This document shows positions 9,619-22,800 of a stretch of 64,000 bases of DNA, in pieces. The position numbers and the translations under genes were made by a program. This DNA is from Musa acuminata AAA Group (lineage: Eukaryota > Streptophyta > Magnoliopsida > Zingiberales > Musaceae), in contig NC_088348.1 of assembly GCF_036884655.1 (NCBI RefSeq), positions 25,514,501 to 25,578,500 of the forward strand. The letters are read 5' to 3'. Each line of letters starts with the position of its first letter. The first letter of the stretch is position 1. The notes under the pieces are model-generated. The model made no database searches, was not told the origin of the DNA, and saw nothing but the letters and a program-made list of their open reading frames with translations.

Positions 9619-11185
9619 GGGACACGATTGAGTATGTTGCATTTTGTTATTGGTGATACTTTCAGTTAGACATTTGCTAATCCGCATTTAAATTCAATTT
9701 CATCTTTTGCACTTGGTTCTAATTCCATCATGAGTATTAGTCTTAGATATTGGTAACAGTAATTTCTGGAGTTTTGTAACATGATTGAGTATGTTGCATT
9801 TTGTTATTGTTGATCCTTTCATGCTGACATCTTCTGATCCACATTTTAATTCAGTTTCATCTTTTGCACTTGGTTCTAATTCCATTATGAGGATTAGTAT
9901 TAGATATCAGTTACAGTAATTTCTGGAGTTTGGGGACATGATCGAGTATGTTGTCTTTTGTTGTTGGTGGTCCTTTCAATTTGACATCTTCTGATCGACA
10001 TTTTAATTCGGTTTCATTTTTTGCACTTGGTTCTAATTCCATTATGAGGATTAGTCTTAGATATCAGTTACAGTAATTTCTGGAGTTTGGGGACATGATC
10101 CAGTATGTTGTGTTTTGTTGTTGGTGGTCCTTTCAATTTGACATTTGCTAATCCGCATTTTAATTCAGTTTCATCTTTTGCACTTGGTTCTAATTCCATT
10201 ATGAGGATTAGTCTTAGATATCGGTTACAGTAATTTCTGGGGTTTGGGGACATGATCGAGTACGTTGTGTTTTGTTGTTGGTGGTCCTTTCAAGCTGACA
10301 TTTGCTAATCTGCATTTAAATTCGGTTTCATCTTTTGCACTTGGTTCTAATTCCAGTACGAGGATTAGTATTAGATATGGGTAGCAGCAGTTTCTGAAGT
10401 TTTAGGACATGATTGAGTATGTTGCGTTTTGATATTGGTGATCCTTTCAAGTTGACATTTGCTAATCTGCATTTAAATTCAGTTGGATCTTTTGCATTTG
10501 GTTCTAATTCCATTATGAGGATCGGTATCAGATATTGATTAGAGTAATTTCTGGAGTTTGGGGACATGATTGAGAATGTTGTGTTTTGTTATTGGTGGTC
10601 CTTTCAATTTGGCATTTGCTAATCCACATTTAAATTCGGTTTCATCTTTTGTGCTTGGTTCTAATTCCATTATGAGGATTAGTCTTAGATATCGGTTACA
10701 GTAATTTCTGGAGTTTGGGGACATGATCCAGTATGTTGTGTTTTGTTGTTGGTGGTCCTTTCAATTTGACATTTGCTAATCCATTGCTAATCCACATTTA
10801 AATTCAGTTTCATCTTTTGTGCTTGGTTCTAATTCCATTATGAGGATTAGTCTTAGATATTGGTTACAGTAATTACTGGAGTTTTGGGACATGATTGAGT
10901 GTGTTTCATTTTGTTATTGGTGATCATTTCAAGGAGACATTTGCTAATCTGCATTTAAATTCAGTTTGTTCTTTTGCGCTTGGTTCTAATTCCATTACGA
11001 GGATTAGTACTAGATATTGGTAACAGTAATTTTTGGGACATGATTGAGTATGTTGCATTTTGTTATTGGTGATCCTTTCAAGTTGACATTTGCTAATCCA
11101 CGTTTAAATTCGGTTTCATCTTTTGCACTTGGTTCTAATTCCATTGTGAGGATTAATCTTAAATATTCGCAACAGTAATTTCTGC
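9619..11185. repeat. Tandem array, ten copies of a 157-bp unit
   Basis: The landmark ACATGATTGAGTATGTTG (with variants) starts at 9622, 9779, 9936, 10093, 10250, 10407, 10564, 10721, 10889 and 11038. The first seven steps are exactly 157 bp; the eighth is 168 because of an 11-bp internal duplication (CATTGCTAATC) and the ninth is 149. Each unit also contains TTTGCTAATC, CATCTTTTGCACTTGGTTCT and AATTCCATTATGAGGATTAG. The array begins about 110 bp after the RPS27 stop, so its first unit probably overlaps the 3' UTR. No open frame runs through it. Confidence 0.95.
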
Positions 11186-11775
11186 ATCAAGTCCTTGTTC
11201 TGCTTTGAGTGGAGTTGGACGAAATAGTTTCTTTAATCTCTCTCACATGGTGTATGGAATTGTTTATATATCTTGGAAGTGAAAAAATCAGGGAGACTGA
11301 TTAATTTACAACTTGGTGTAAATGTGGATTATTTAATTTGGCCCTTTTGTTGTGGAATCTTTGGTTAGAATGTTTTTTTTTTATTCTTAGTTGATGGGTG
11401 TAATTGAAACAGTAAAATATACTTAAATAAGGTATATATGCCAAAGCAAATGCTTCTAATGTGTGTATATAAGTGTGCGTGCGTGTGAAATCCCAGAGAG
11501 CAATTTCACAGTAGAGTTCACTAGGATCGATGTGGATCATTAACCCAAACCATCATGAGGACCGTTCAATCCATACGAGAACCAAACGAAACTGGTGGTG
11601 TTCAACGCGACGCGGTGGTTGGCTCGGGGAACTGGTAGAGCCGAACTGCCCCCGTTACCTTCCCTGGATCACGGCCGCGTGTTCGAGCTACCATGCCCCT
11701 CGCACTCAGCCGGTGTGCATCCGCCACGCGTCTCCTCGTTACCGTTGCCTTTATTAACCCTGACCCGAACGCTTC
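11186..11775. other. Intergenic interval
   Basis: AT-rich, with a short (GT)-like run near 11461-11488, then GC-rich from about 11590. No gene recognised. Confidence 0.4.
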
Positions 11776-12388
11776 ATGCACCGCATTGGTTCCTTCAAAA
11801 AGCTATCGTCATCATCTTCGATCATGGCTTCGATGTCGGCGGTGGGTTCTCCGTTGCCCATAAGCCATCTCCCCCTCGTTGCTCCACTTGTTATGATGGT
11901 CTGCTTTGTGATCTCTGTAGTTTTATTGGAGGTCGGTTGCTCGTCAAATGGGATCGGGACGACGCCTGTCGACAATGACCATGTCGCCTGCAACTGCTGC
12001 TGGTATGTCAGATCATCATGGAAGTAAGCCCAGGTCTGATTGATCTCCACGACAACGTCGAAACCTACAAATCCTATATGCATCGTCTATTTGTTTGACC
12101 GAATGGATTCATCAGGGAGTCGAAGGCCGAGTTCACGCCGATCGCGGTGGTGTTTGGGATGGTAGTGGTGGCGCTGTCCATCGGCGCCCACACCGCGAAG
12201 CAGCAACTGGTGCACTAGCCCAGCGTTTGGGTGAGCAAGAAGAAGCGGGAGTCCATCCCGGAGGTGGAGATGCCGGATCAGGTGGTGGGCGAGGCCGGCC
12301 GCTTCGTCAACAAGTCCTTCCTCCGGAAGGTGGCTCACATCCAAGACTTGGACGCCGCCCGATCCGGCACCTCCGACCCTTTTTACAC
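11776..12388 (+). pseudogene. B12D/MLRQ-like small membrane protein, broken by a stop codon
   Basis: The clear part is 12116-12388. After an acceptor ATCAG it encodes ESKAEFTPIAVVFGMVVVAL, IGAHTAKQQLVH, a TAG stop at 12216-12218, then PSVWVSKKKRESIPEVEMPD, RFVNKSFLRKVAH and TSDPFYT before a donor GT. A single membrane helix followed by a NPEVRV-KKNR-like block resembles the B12D/NDUFA4 (MLRQ) family of mitochondrial inner-membrane proteins; this assignment is tentative. An upstream open frame from 11776, with a hydrophobic segment LPLVAPLVMMVCFVISVVLL, has a donor after 12002 and would join in frame (TG+G gives Trp). The TAG interrupts both models. Either it is a pseudogene or the gene ends at VH. 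Confidence 0.4.
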
Positions 12389-13859
12389 GTATGATCGCCT
12401 TCTTTTCCTTCGTTTCCTCCCTCTTGTTGTATGTGTCTCCCTCGCCCTCATCCTCCTCTTTTCGGAGCGGGCCACGAGCTACGGAGAGCTTAAAGTCTGT
12501 TGGGGTTAATCCACGGGGCCATTGAGCAAACCCTTATCTTATGCTTCTTCTGCATTATGGATGTATGCATCGGCCCATCTATTTGTGTCTCCTTGGCAAG
12601 TAGAGAGAGGCTCTGTTTCTTTCCTTCTGTTGTCCTTGAAATAACTCGATCCGACTCAACCGTGAATGGTTGTATATTGATTTCAAATTGAAATAAAATA
12701 ATTTCCGTTTTTTACGTTGATTTTATTTTATTTTAAATATGAGAAGACTACATCCATGGCCGAATACATTTAGATGCGCATGGCCGTGTTCATTGCAAAT
12801 AGGGTTTGTTCTTCTCTCGATGTTTATAGCAGCGATGTTCACATCTTTTAAATCGAACACCAACTTCCACTGAACGGCCGCCCAACATTTAAGTACAAGT
12901 ATGTACGATGAATAGAGAGAACCATTCAAATCGCATGTGCTTGTCTTAGTTTTCTCATCGCTTCTATCTCTCGTGCTATTGTCATCACTCTCACAAATAA
13001 CTAATTCTCTTATCTCTCGTGCTCTTGTCATTACCGTCACAAACAACTAAGTGGGTATATAAAAGATAATTAGTTATCTTTAATATTTTGATCCTTATAT
13101 TTTCTAGAATTATATTAAGATTCATATATTTAAGAAAATAGAACATTAATATATTGTTCCAACAAAATCTTTCTTTATTTATTTTTATTATTATAAAATT
13201 ATCTTTTTAATGGATCTAAATATTTTATTTGTATAAGTATAAAGATCTCAATATAATTTTTAAAAATGTAAGGATCGAAATGTTAAATGAAAATAATTAC
13301 ATATGATACTATATAATTAGTTAAGCACAGTGGATGACCAAAGCAAAGCACTGTTAACAAAAATTTATATTTTTTGAGTGGAGGGTTAAAAGGAGTCACT
13401 CTAAGACTAGCATTGATGTTGATTATGGTGGCACTCGTCCTTTCGATCTCGACTCACAAGTCCAAAGGCAAAAGGTTATTATCATGTGTTGTGCATGATA
13501 TTATCACCTTCGGAGCATGGCAAATGCCTCACGCGTTATGAGATCGAACCAAGGCAGAAAAATATGATAGATAATTGAGGATTGTATTTAATAAAAAAAT
13601 ATTATTTTATTTTTTAATGATTGTATGAAGTAAAGATTTACGAATAGCAAAAAAAAAAAATTTGCTTAACCATTTTTTTTCTTTCATTTTCATAAAAAAA
13701 AAAAAGATTGAAGCCCGAAACGAAATGTCCAACGATTACTTCGCCAACTCAGCATCCTCACGGTTCGGAGGTTGTTAAGGTTTGGAATCGCCTTTCTTTT
13801 GCTCACTCCCCCTTTTGCTTTCTGGTTCCTGAAACCGGCGGAGAAGAACAGCAGGCGAC
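12389..13859. other. Intergenic region and otubain promoter
   Basis: AT-rich from 12640 to 13700, with poly-A and poly-T runs (for example 13650-13705). A short local duplication of a TCTTATCTCTCGTGCT-like string occurs near 12960-13030. The last 150 bp before 13860 become GC-rich, consistent with a promoter and leader. No clear TATA box was identified. Confidence 0.35.
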
Positions 13860-16800
13860 ATGGCGCAAGAGGCCGAGGCGATCACGAACAAGCGAAAGGC
13901 CGGAAACGACTTCGTCGGCGATGGAAGCGGCGACGGGGACTGCGCCGAAGGTGATTTGCCGGCGATGCCGGAGGTGCCCTCCTTGGGGGTCGATCCCAAA
14001 TCGTCGGCCGAGGCCCCCGGTTCCTATCCTGATCTTGTTGATGTCTATATTGCCAGCTTGTCTGATGGTCGGTACGGTGACTCCAATAACCGGTTTGGAT
14101 ATAAGGTGAGGAATCGCCCTACCATTTTGGATCGTAGTTCATTTCGTCTTTTATCTTTGGAGGGACCTGACGCAGCATTTTTTCGGCATCTGCGACGACG
14201 TGGCCATCAAGAACCCTTGCGTTGGAGACAAGGCGAGCGAATGGCCCTGCCCTTTTGGATCTTAGCTTCTTTCATCTCTTATCTTTGAATTTCTTCATGT
14301 CGATGTTGCACATTTCCCGAATTCTTGGAAGAGTATTTTGCCCAACTTAGTAAGTAAAACCAATAAAGAGAGTTCGCATAGAATTTGAGATCAATTCTGA
14401 ATCCCATGATATATCTCCCTTCTGCGTCATATCATGTTCATTTTCCTCGAAATGTTAGGCTACTATTTTTCCTTTTCTTTACACTTCCAGTATCCTTTCT
14501 TTTTCCATTGTATTGAAAATGAACAAAACAATGCAATAATGATGCCAAACAACAAAAACAATGGTTATAATGGCTAGTGAACGTAACAGTAGCAGTATTT
14601 TCTCTATCTCAACCATTGTCATAAGTTTCCGTTTCGTTTCTCTTTCACGTCAACTTTCTATTTTTTGCTATTCTTCCCTTCCACTATTCTCCTCTTCTTT
14701 AGTCGATTAAATTTCCTAGAATTAGATAGAATTGACTAATTCTGGCTGAGTTCAATTTTTTTTTTGTTGCTAATTTTGATCATTTTTTTACTATAAGACG
14801 GAAAGTCCTTTTGAATTTGTATCTCGTGTGTTTAACTTTTAGCTAACTGCCATCATTGATTAATGAGCCTACATGACCCATGTCTTGCTTTGTCAAGCAC
14901 ACTATAGTAGCAGGAGTGATGGTTAACGTGAGTTGTTTGGATCAGAGCTTTGATGTTGAGGCTTGCCTCCGACCTGTCACGGACAAACTTCGAAACAGGG
15001 TGTTTGATGTAATGCTTATGTATGTCCGTGTCTTTTGGCATGTTCATGCCTTGTACAGCAGGTAGAGGGGCGGCCGAAGGCTTAATAGTCCCATGTTAGT
15101 TGGGTTGGTGGCCTCTTTAGGCTTGTAAATAAATGTTGTGTCATGTGGACACGTTCGAGAGCTTTTCGGTCTGTAATGGACCATTTTACCCTTTGTTGTG
15201 CCACTGTTCAGAGCTTGTAAAGTCTGTTTGTATTTTGCATTGTCTATAAAGTGTTTTTCGGACATGTCTGCTTGTGGATCCCGATTGAGGCGTTCTTTTT
15301 AACCCGTTCTCTCTTTGGTTGGTCCTAAGGGACAATGGGAGGCTTCGGGGAGGCTGACCTTTGCGGACGGACGCGCGAGGGTGCCGCACAACTTAGGCAA
15401 ATCCAGCTAAGTCCGTGTCATATGGTATCAGAGCGGGACAAGCACTCATAGAAACATTTGACATGCAAACGTGGGGGACTTAGCGGGGCTGCGTTGAGGG
15501 CAGTCAGCACACGCGCGACCGTTTTAGGGAAAACGGGCATGGAGATGTAGGGAAAAGAGTCGCTCAGAGGAGCGGGCATTTGACATTGGCATTCAGAGGA
15601 ATGGCCAACCCTTCGCGCAAGAGGCACTACGAGAACAGGCAAGCTTGGAAGAATGCGGAGCGCACAAAGGTTGGGATGGCTGAGTTTGAGCTACGGCTCA
15701 ACGTTGACAACTTTACTTGATGGTGCTCAAGGCAAGCGAGGCGCTTGGCAAAGGACGAGACCATGCAAAGTGGAATGAGTTGCTCAGCGACCGAAAGAGT
15801 TGTGCAAAGCTCACAGAGGTGAGGGGAATTGCTAACTCGAAGAATTCGGTACTCATGCATGGGCTTGTATGCGGACGATGGATTGTTCGTGGCCATCCCA
15901 AGGCGGTCGAGACTCGACGCCATGGAGCATTTAAACTTTCTCTTCGGCATGCGAAGGATACGTCCGGAGGAGGCTGAAGTGTGCAACGAGTTCAGCATGT
16001 TGCTAGGCCTTGAGGGGTGCAGCGGTGGCTGTATTGACGTGGAGGCGCAATCTAGCAAGTGCGTTTGCAAGAGGCAGAACAATACACAGTTTGTTCAGCA
16101 AATCGGAGTAGTCCAAGGGGATGGTGATCTCCGAAACGAAGAGAGATGTTGCTCCAACGGGACAGTTATCCAGGAGGGATAAGTCTCGGCTCTCCAGAGG
16201 GAGAATCATGTGAGACGGACTTCACATGTTGAGGAGGAGTACCTCACAAACAACAACTCCACGAAGCTCAATGGACCGAGCAAGCAGCGAGGAGTTGTTG
16301 CATGATCTCGCTCGAGAGAATGCATTGGTGGATGCATTGCGAGATCAAGTGGGGGAGCGACCTAAAGCAACTTAAATGAAGGCACACTTGGAGTCGATGT
16401 AGAGATCGGACTCAAGGGAGGGCTGACCCGTGGAATGGTGGGCGCGAGGGCCACCATCGACTCAATGCAAAAACGAGGAGCGGAGCAACTTGGGTGTAAC
16501 TTGGCGAAGTACCCAAGCCGCATGAAGGGAGCCAGCAGAGAAGTTGGAACATGGAGCAGAGGCACAGTGCTTTCCTTAGACAGAGGTCAAGGACATGAAC
16601 TCTTGTAGAGGCAAGAGCAGGATCATGTTGTTTCATGGGTCCTTCATTCTGACGGAGTGGACTCATCTTGCATGGTGCCAAAGACGAAGGGAGCTTCTGG
16701 GCACATGCACCTTATCTCGGAGGAGCATTTGATGGAGGAACTAAGGCGACTCAATTTGCGGAGGCGAAGTTGGGTTCAGAAGGCCTTAGCACGGGGCAAG

Positions 16801-19800
16801 AGGATGCAGAGGCGGGTACTCTTGAAGAATATGCCACAGTGTTGCCATTCAAGTTGCCATGAAGGAAGCAGTGCGCAACGGAGATTGTGCTGGTAGGGGC
16901 AGAGGCCCAGGATCCAGGCAATGGTGCACAAATTACAGCGAAGTCGGTGGACTTCGGGAGCTACTAGGCGACGGACTGTCCTAGAGCGGTGCTTCATCTA
17001 GGTGTGACCCAAGAGTGGGTGGATGAAGGTCGATTGCCAAAGGCCACACATGGAGGGTTCACAATTCGAGTTTATTCCACAAGGATCAGAATGCAATGGA
17101 GATGTCACCACGAGGCGACATGGTGCAGCGGATCATGGTGGAACAGTTCGTGGCAATGCGACACACACGACATAGTCCCGTGAGGGATGAGATCATATGG
17201 AGGTATGATCGGGAGCTACTGGGAGCTCCGCTTTGGTGAACAACACGACGGCAAGAAGGGCTATGGATTCAAGGAGTGAAGGCCATGGTACCGCAGAGGC
17301 GGGTCTTCCGTGCGTGCATCAAATTTTTCATCAGATGAAAACCTTGGTCATCAGCATATGGGGGCTGGGTTCCACCAAGGGAAAAGTTCGAATGCAAGTA
17401 CCAGTGAGTTCCATGGGAGGGATTTAATCATGCAGAGGTATGATCGAAGCAACTGGAGAGTTGGACTGCTCCAGAGCTCATATTCGCTTAAGGGAGCCCG
17501 ACAAGTCAGAGGACAAGGTCGAGTAAGCGAACATTGCTACCAAGGAAGCTAAGGAGAACAGAATCGGTGCAAACCCTACAACGTGATGGCAGAGGCCATG
17601 CATGGGAGTTGCAGTCTGTCTTTCCATCGACCAAACAGACTGCTTAGAGAACACAGAGGTGTTGAAGCAGGGGGTCGAAAGGGGCGAGGAAGCGACGACG
17701 AGTCCAGAGGGACTTAGCTACCCAAAATCAAGCAATTAGTTAGAATGGAGGTGGACTCAGAGGAGTGCCACGGAGACATCTCTACTGATTGTGAAGAAAA
17801 GGGATGGAGATGCGAGGCGACGGATAGTAGTGCCATGGGCATGGCAGCGCCATGGTACCGCAGAGGCGGGACTTCCGTGAAGGTCATTGATCCCTTACTC
17901 TCATGGAGGGAGAGTGTTTGGTCGTGAAAGGGGCCGAGGAGGTGGAGCATGCAGAGGCAATCTCCAAGTACCGAGACAAGGCTGAAGGGCAGAGGCCGAG
18001 GAACTTCGTAAGACCGGTGTCAACAAGTTTCTCATCAAGATACCGTAAGTGAAGGACTTCGGGTCATGCAAGAGTGCACGACCAAGGAATGAAGCAAGCA
18101 GTACGCGGTGCTGTACCTTTGCTACTCAGTGGAGTAGGCGGCAGGGTTGATGGAGAAGACGGTACAATCCCAGAGGCGACCTCATCTATCAGAGAATTAC
18201 TCCAAGTTGGGGTGAAAACTTCCTGCATTCCAGAAGTTCAATGGCATTGAGAAGGTGAATCACAGTAGCTAACTCAACGCAAGGAGTGCAAACACTTCAA
18301 GTGCTTCAGAAGTGTGAGCAAAGAGCAGGCGAAGGCCAGTAACCAGCTCGATGCATGAAGTACAACCTCGAGGAGGCGGGCGAAGTCAAGTAACCTTTGC
18401 CTTCTCAACTCTTAAGAGAATGGGCGAAACCGAGTACCCCAATTCTCTTATCTATCCAGCAGAGGAGCTCTGCACAAGTTCAAAGACCCTTCGAAGAGAA
18501 TGGAAGACAACAGTTGTCAAATCCTCACCAACGGTGATCAGTGCTACTGAGAGTAGATTGTCCGCTTCATTTCCCAACGAAATGCCAATCGAAAGTGGAA
18601 GTGATGCGAACCTACTTGGATGTGACAACTAACTGAAAGAAGAGTCAATGAGCAGATGTTGTGGAGGAAGGACCCAAAACTTCAGAAGTTTGCGAGGCGA
18701 TGCTCGTTAAAGCTCCAACAAGCATCCACCCAGTTCAAGCAGCATGTGGAATTTTTGAGAGACTGGCGCAGTAAGGATGGTCTTTTCCTTCATTTGGTGG
18801 ATCCGCAGGAATCAACGTGGATCAACACAACTCAGCCAACCCCACACCAGAGTCAGAGTCATTGGCGAGTTGAAGCAGCATGGCGGATCAAAGGTTCGAC
18901 TACTCAAAAACAGCAGCGGAGAGCAGCTGGGAGCCAAGAGGCGCATTGCAGCTGGAGTAGAAAATTGAAGACTCAGCAAAGGCGAAGAGTTGCAGTGTTC
19001 ACAAAGGCTTCAACGAGGACGTCGAAGGGATAAGTGGGGGAGAATGTCACGGACAAACTTCGAAACAGGGTGTTTGATGTAATGCTTATGTATGTCCGTG
19101 TCTTTTGGCATGTTTATGCCTTGTACAGCAGGTAGAGGGGCGGCCGAAGGCTTAATAGTCCCATGTTAGTTGGGTTGGTGGCCTCTTTAGGCTTGTAAAT
19201 AAAGGTTGTGTCATGTGGACACGTTCGAGAGCTTTTCGATCTGTAATGGACCATTTTACCCTTTGTTGTGCCACTGTTCAGAGCTTGTAAAGTCTGTTTG
19301 TATTTTGCATTGTCTATAAAGTGTTTTTCGGACATGTCTGCTTGTGGATCCCGATTGAGGCGTTCTTTTTAACCCGTTCTCTCTTTGGTTGGTCCTAAGG
19401 GACAATGGGAGGCTTCGGGGAGGCTGACCTTTGCGGACGGACGCGCGAGGGTGCCGCACGACTTAGGCAAATCCAGCTAAGTCCGTGTCAGACCGGGCTC
19501 CAAAGTCAATGTCTGACCTGCAAGATGATCCAAGAATTGGAGCCAATGGGTACGATGTGCAGTTAAGAGCAATAACTGCAAGGTTATTGTTGAGAAATAA
19601 ATGTTCAAAATTTAGTCAGTGCCAGTGTGCCAGAGGTATCAGGGTCTGTATGATTGGAGTGAGGACTGGTCTCTATGGCTGCCACTAGAATTTGTGATCA
19701 AAGAGTTGTTTGGCAGTTGGCCTTTAGTGACATATATCGACAGCGCACTGGGTATGTAATCGTTTTTATTGCTGACTTCGGGTAGATGGCTCATGACCCC

Positions 19801-22800
19801 TTCTTTTGCCATCAGTGCCAGTCTTAAATAAGAATATAAATCAAGTGCATTGTACCAAAGTTGGTCTATAACACAAGCTATGTTTTTTAACCATATCCTT
19901 GCCATCTTGTATTATACAACTTATGGGGGTTCATTGTATCAGTGTCTATTATATGTTGTCTGTGTGTCCATATCTCCTTCCATGCATTGAACATTTAAAG
20001 ACATGGCAAAATGTTTGTACACAATTTTAGGACTTGAAATTGCATTTCACCGGTCAGCAACTGTTCAGAAGTTATAATGTTATGTCATGACTTCACTAAG
20101 CTGATGTTTTCACTGTAAGTACTATAAAAAATTTTGTAACAAATTATACAATGTGGTCATGTAAAAACAATACTTTTCTTCTTCTGACTGTGCAGGAACC
20201 TCTTTCCTTCTTAGCTGCTGAGATTCGGTCAGGCGACCACATCCTTCAGGAAAAGATCAAGGTACATTTTGGTGGGGTGACACACAGACAGTTGCTGCTG
20301 ATCTATTCATTATGCTTGTTGATAGTTTCTGAGCATTACACTGTTTTCTATTTTGTTTGTATCCATATGTTATTTAACTTGCAGCTCCTTAACAATAAAT
20401 ATGCCGCACTGAGGCGAATACGGGGTGATGGAAATTGTTTCTATCGAAGTTTTATGTTCTCCTACCTGGTAATTGAAAAAGAAAATTCTGACAACCCTTG
20501 TGAACTTTGTATTTTGTGAGTTCACTGCAAACGATGTTCTGAGCATGAGTTAGTGATGTTTATGTAATATGAAAATAGGAACAAATTGTGGCAACACAAG
20601 ACAAAGCTGAGGTTGATCGTATTCTTGCAAATGTTGCAATGTGTAGGAAGACACTACAAGTTCTTGGAGATCCAGATTTTATGGTTGATGAATTCTTCTT
20701 CGTAAGTTTTGTAACTCCTGATTTTTACTTATATTTAATTTAATTTCTGCAGTGTGATCTATGCATGTTTCTAGTTAGTATACTGAACCAACACAAATGC
20801 TGGTAACTGATGCTAGATGTATTCCTGTTAATTCTCTCAGATTAAATAGAGCATGTAAAAATGTTTAGATCTCCCTTTCTGATTTATCCTCCAATTCAAT
20901 GTGCCTATATCATTGTGTAGATGAACAATACGAGTCTTTTAAGTCAGAGAAACTGCTTGAACTTTCTCATTAAAGAATTTGGGGATAATATGTACTTCTC
21001 TAGGAGTCTTCTACCAAACATTCATAGCTAGAAGATTACAACTCTTTGATATCACTGCATGTATCATTGGATATGTGTCAGGACCAAGAATCGAATGAAC
21101 ATTTTCTTGTTTCTTTGATGAACAACTTTCCAAAACTAAAGAAAGAAGCACAAGCAAGCCCTCATTTGTAAATTAGAAAGCAGCCATTTTAGGACTTTAT
21201 TCATTATTATGCACTGCTGTTGTTTTATGGTGTTTTAGATGATATATTGGTTCTTTTCATTTTACCATATTAATGTTCCACCCGAGATTATCAATTACAA
21301 CAAGGTGATTTCTTCTTTGAAGTATAAGCCTCCACCTAGGCGGTATCTTGAGCTCATAACCAATGGGGTTCTTTAACATGTTACTATGTATTTGCTTTTC
21401 ACAAATACTAGACTGCTGGTCATAGAGCATTTCTTTCTTGTTTATCTGTAATGTGATATATAATATAGTTGTCGATGTCAGTAAACTTACTCTTTAATCT
21501 AATTTTGCGTTCACTCGAATACAGTAGGAAAGTTCAAATGAAGCATAAATTCCCTGATGGAGGACATTGGAAAAGGTAGCCCAGCCCAGTCAGCCAAGGA
21601 ATTAGGCTTTTGATGGACATGATTGTTCAATACAATCCTTGGTTCCTTGGTCTATTTTTTGGTGTAAGCAGTAGTTAGATATCCCCAATAGTTGGGACGT
21701 TATGACTTGTTCTTTCATTGTAAGCAATTAATAGATTGCTCCATTGAAAGCCTAGCGTATCACTAGTTTCGATTGTGCAGAATACCCTCAGCATCCATAG
21801 GCATATGCAAAGCAGTCAAGCTAGTTGATTGGTCCAGCTAGCTGACCCAGAATGAATAATAAATTAGGCCACGACTTCAGGCAATGGCTTGGGTTTGAGA
21901 TTTTAGGTCCAAGAAATTCTTTTGATAATATTTCTAGATCCTACATCCATTTTAGCTGACTTTCATATATAAACATAATATAGCGTCATCTGGCCATACA
22001 CTATATTCTATGTATGATTTAATTAGGTTTGAATTGAGTGCTGCTTAGGTTTAGTTCTGAATTTTTTAGGTTGTCTTTTTTATTTTTTTAACAGATAATC
22101 TAATTATTGTTTGTGACGTTGATATAAGAGCCTAATACGTGTTGATTACATGACCTTCATATGTAATTGTCAATGGCCTACATAGACAATATGATATACA
22201 TGGTTTTAGTTTTTGTTTAGGTGATGTAGTTTGGTTGAGTAGCTTGACCCTTATCCTCTCTCATATTTGTTTTTTTTTCTCTCATTTCTTCTACCTTTGC
22301 CGTTTCTGCTCTCTGGATGTGATCAACAGCAGACATGCTCATCTTTGCCTACCTATGAAATCCCAATCAGCTCTCTACTGATTGGTTTCGCCCTTCTCAG
22401 AGTTTTATTCAGACTGATAGTATCGAGATACTGGGTGATTGAGAAAATAATAATAATTACCAGTTGGAATGAAATGGCCTAACTGACATAGGGAACTGTG
22501 GCTTCAATTGTGAAATTATCTGAACACTTTTTGTGAGGTAACTAACTAGAGACCATCTTGCTTTACTGGTGACCAATCACTTTCAGTGGATCCATATCCT
22601 CTGGCATGTTGTAAGAATTTTTTAATTGGCTTCAGTATTTACTCTTTAAGGTATATCTATTATGAACATATAGGAGTACTTCTTGGCGGATTTTGAACAA
22701 AGAACCCCCTTCTACTACATATTGTTGGATCATATACTGCTTCCTGCTGAAATTCTCATTGTGAAATTTGTTTCGATAAGGACTAAAAAAAGGTCTGCTT

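Larger units (their letters stand above)
14975..19490 (+). mobile_element. Complete non-autonomous LTR retrotransposon (LARD-like) in otubain intron 1
   Basis: Two 446-bp LTRs (14975-15420 and 19045-19490), both TG...CA, enclose 3.6 kb. A tRNA-iMet primer site follows the left LTR and a polypurine tract precedes the right one. The 4-bp GACC at 14971-14974 and 19491-19494 fits a target duplication. The interior has no open frame with gag, protease, RT or integrase motifs; only short frames are present, and many AGAGGCGG-like repeats give a GA-rich, low-complexity feel. It should therefore depend on an autonomous partner. The LTRs differ at about four positions by eye, indicating a recent insertion. 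Confidence 0.92.

Noticed and set aside
9700..10724. Repeated short minus-strand frames (MELEPSAKDETE...)
   Set aside because: They recur because the 157-bp unit repeats; the unit is not a multiple of three and has no start-to-stop gene structure.
9619..11185. CRISPR-like array reading of the regular repeats
   Set aside because: Eukaryotic context and head-to-tail units with no unique spacers between them.
15627..18968. Short open frames in the LARD interior as genes
   Set aside because: None shows gag or pol motifs and none extends beyond about 150 codons; frames occur on both strands.
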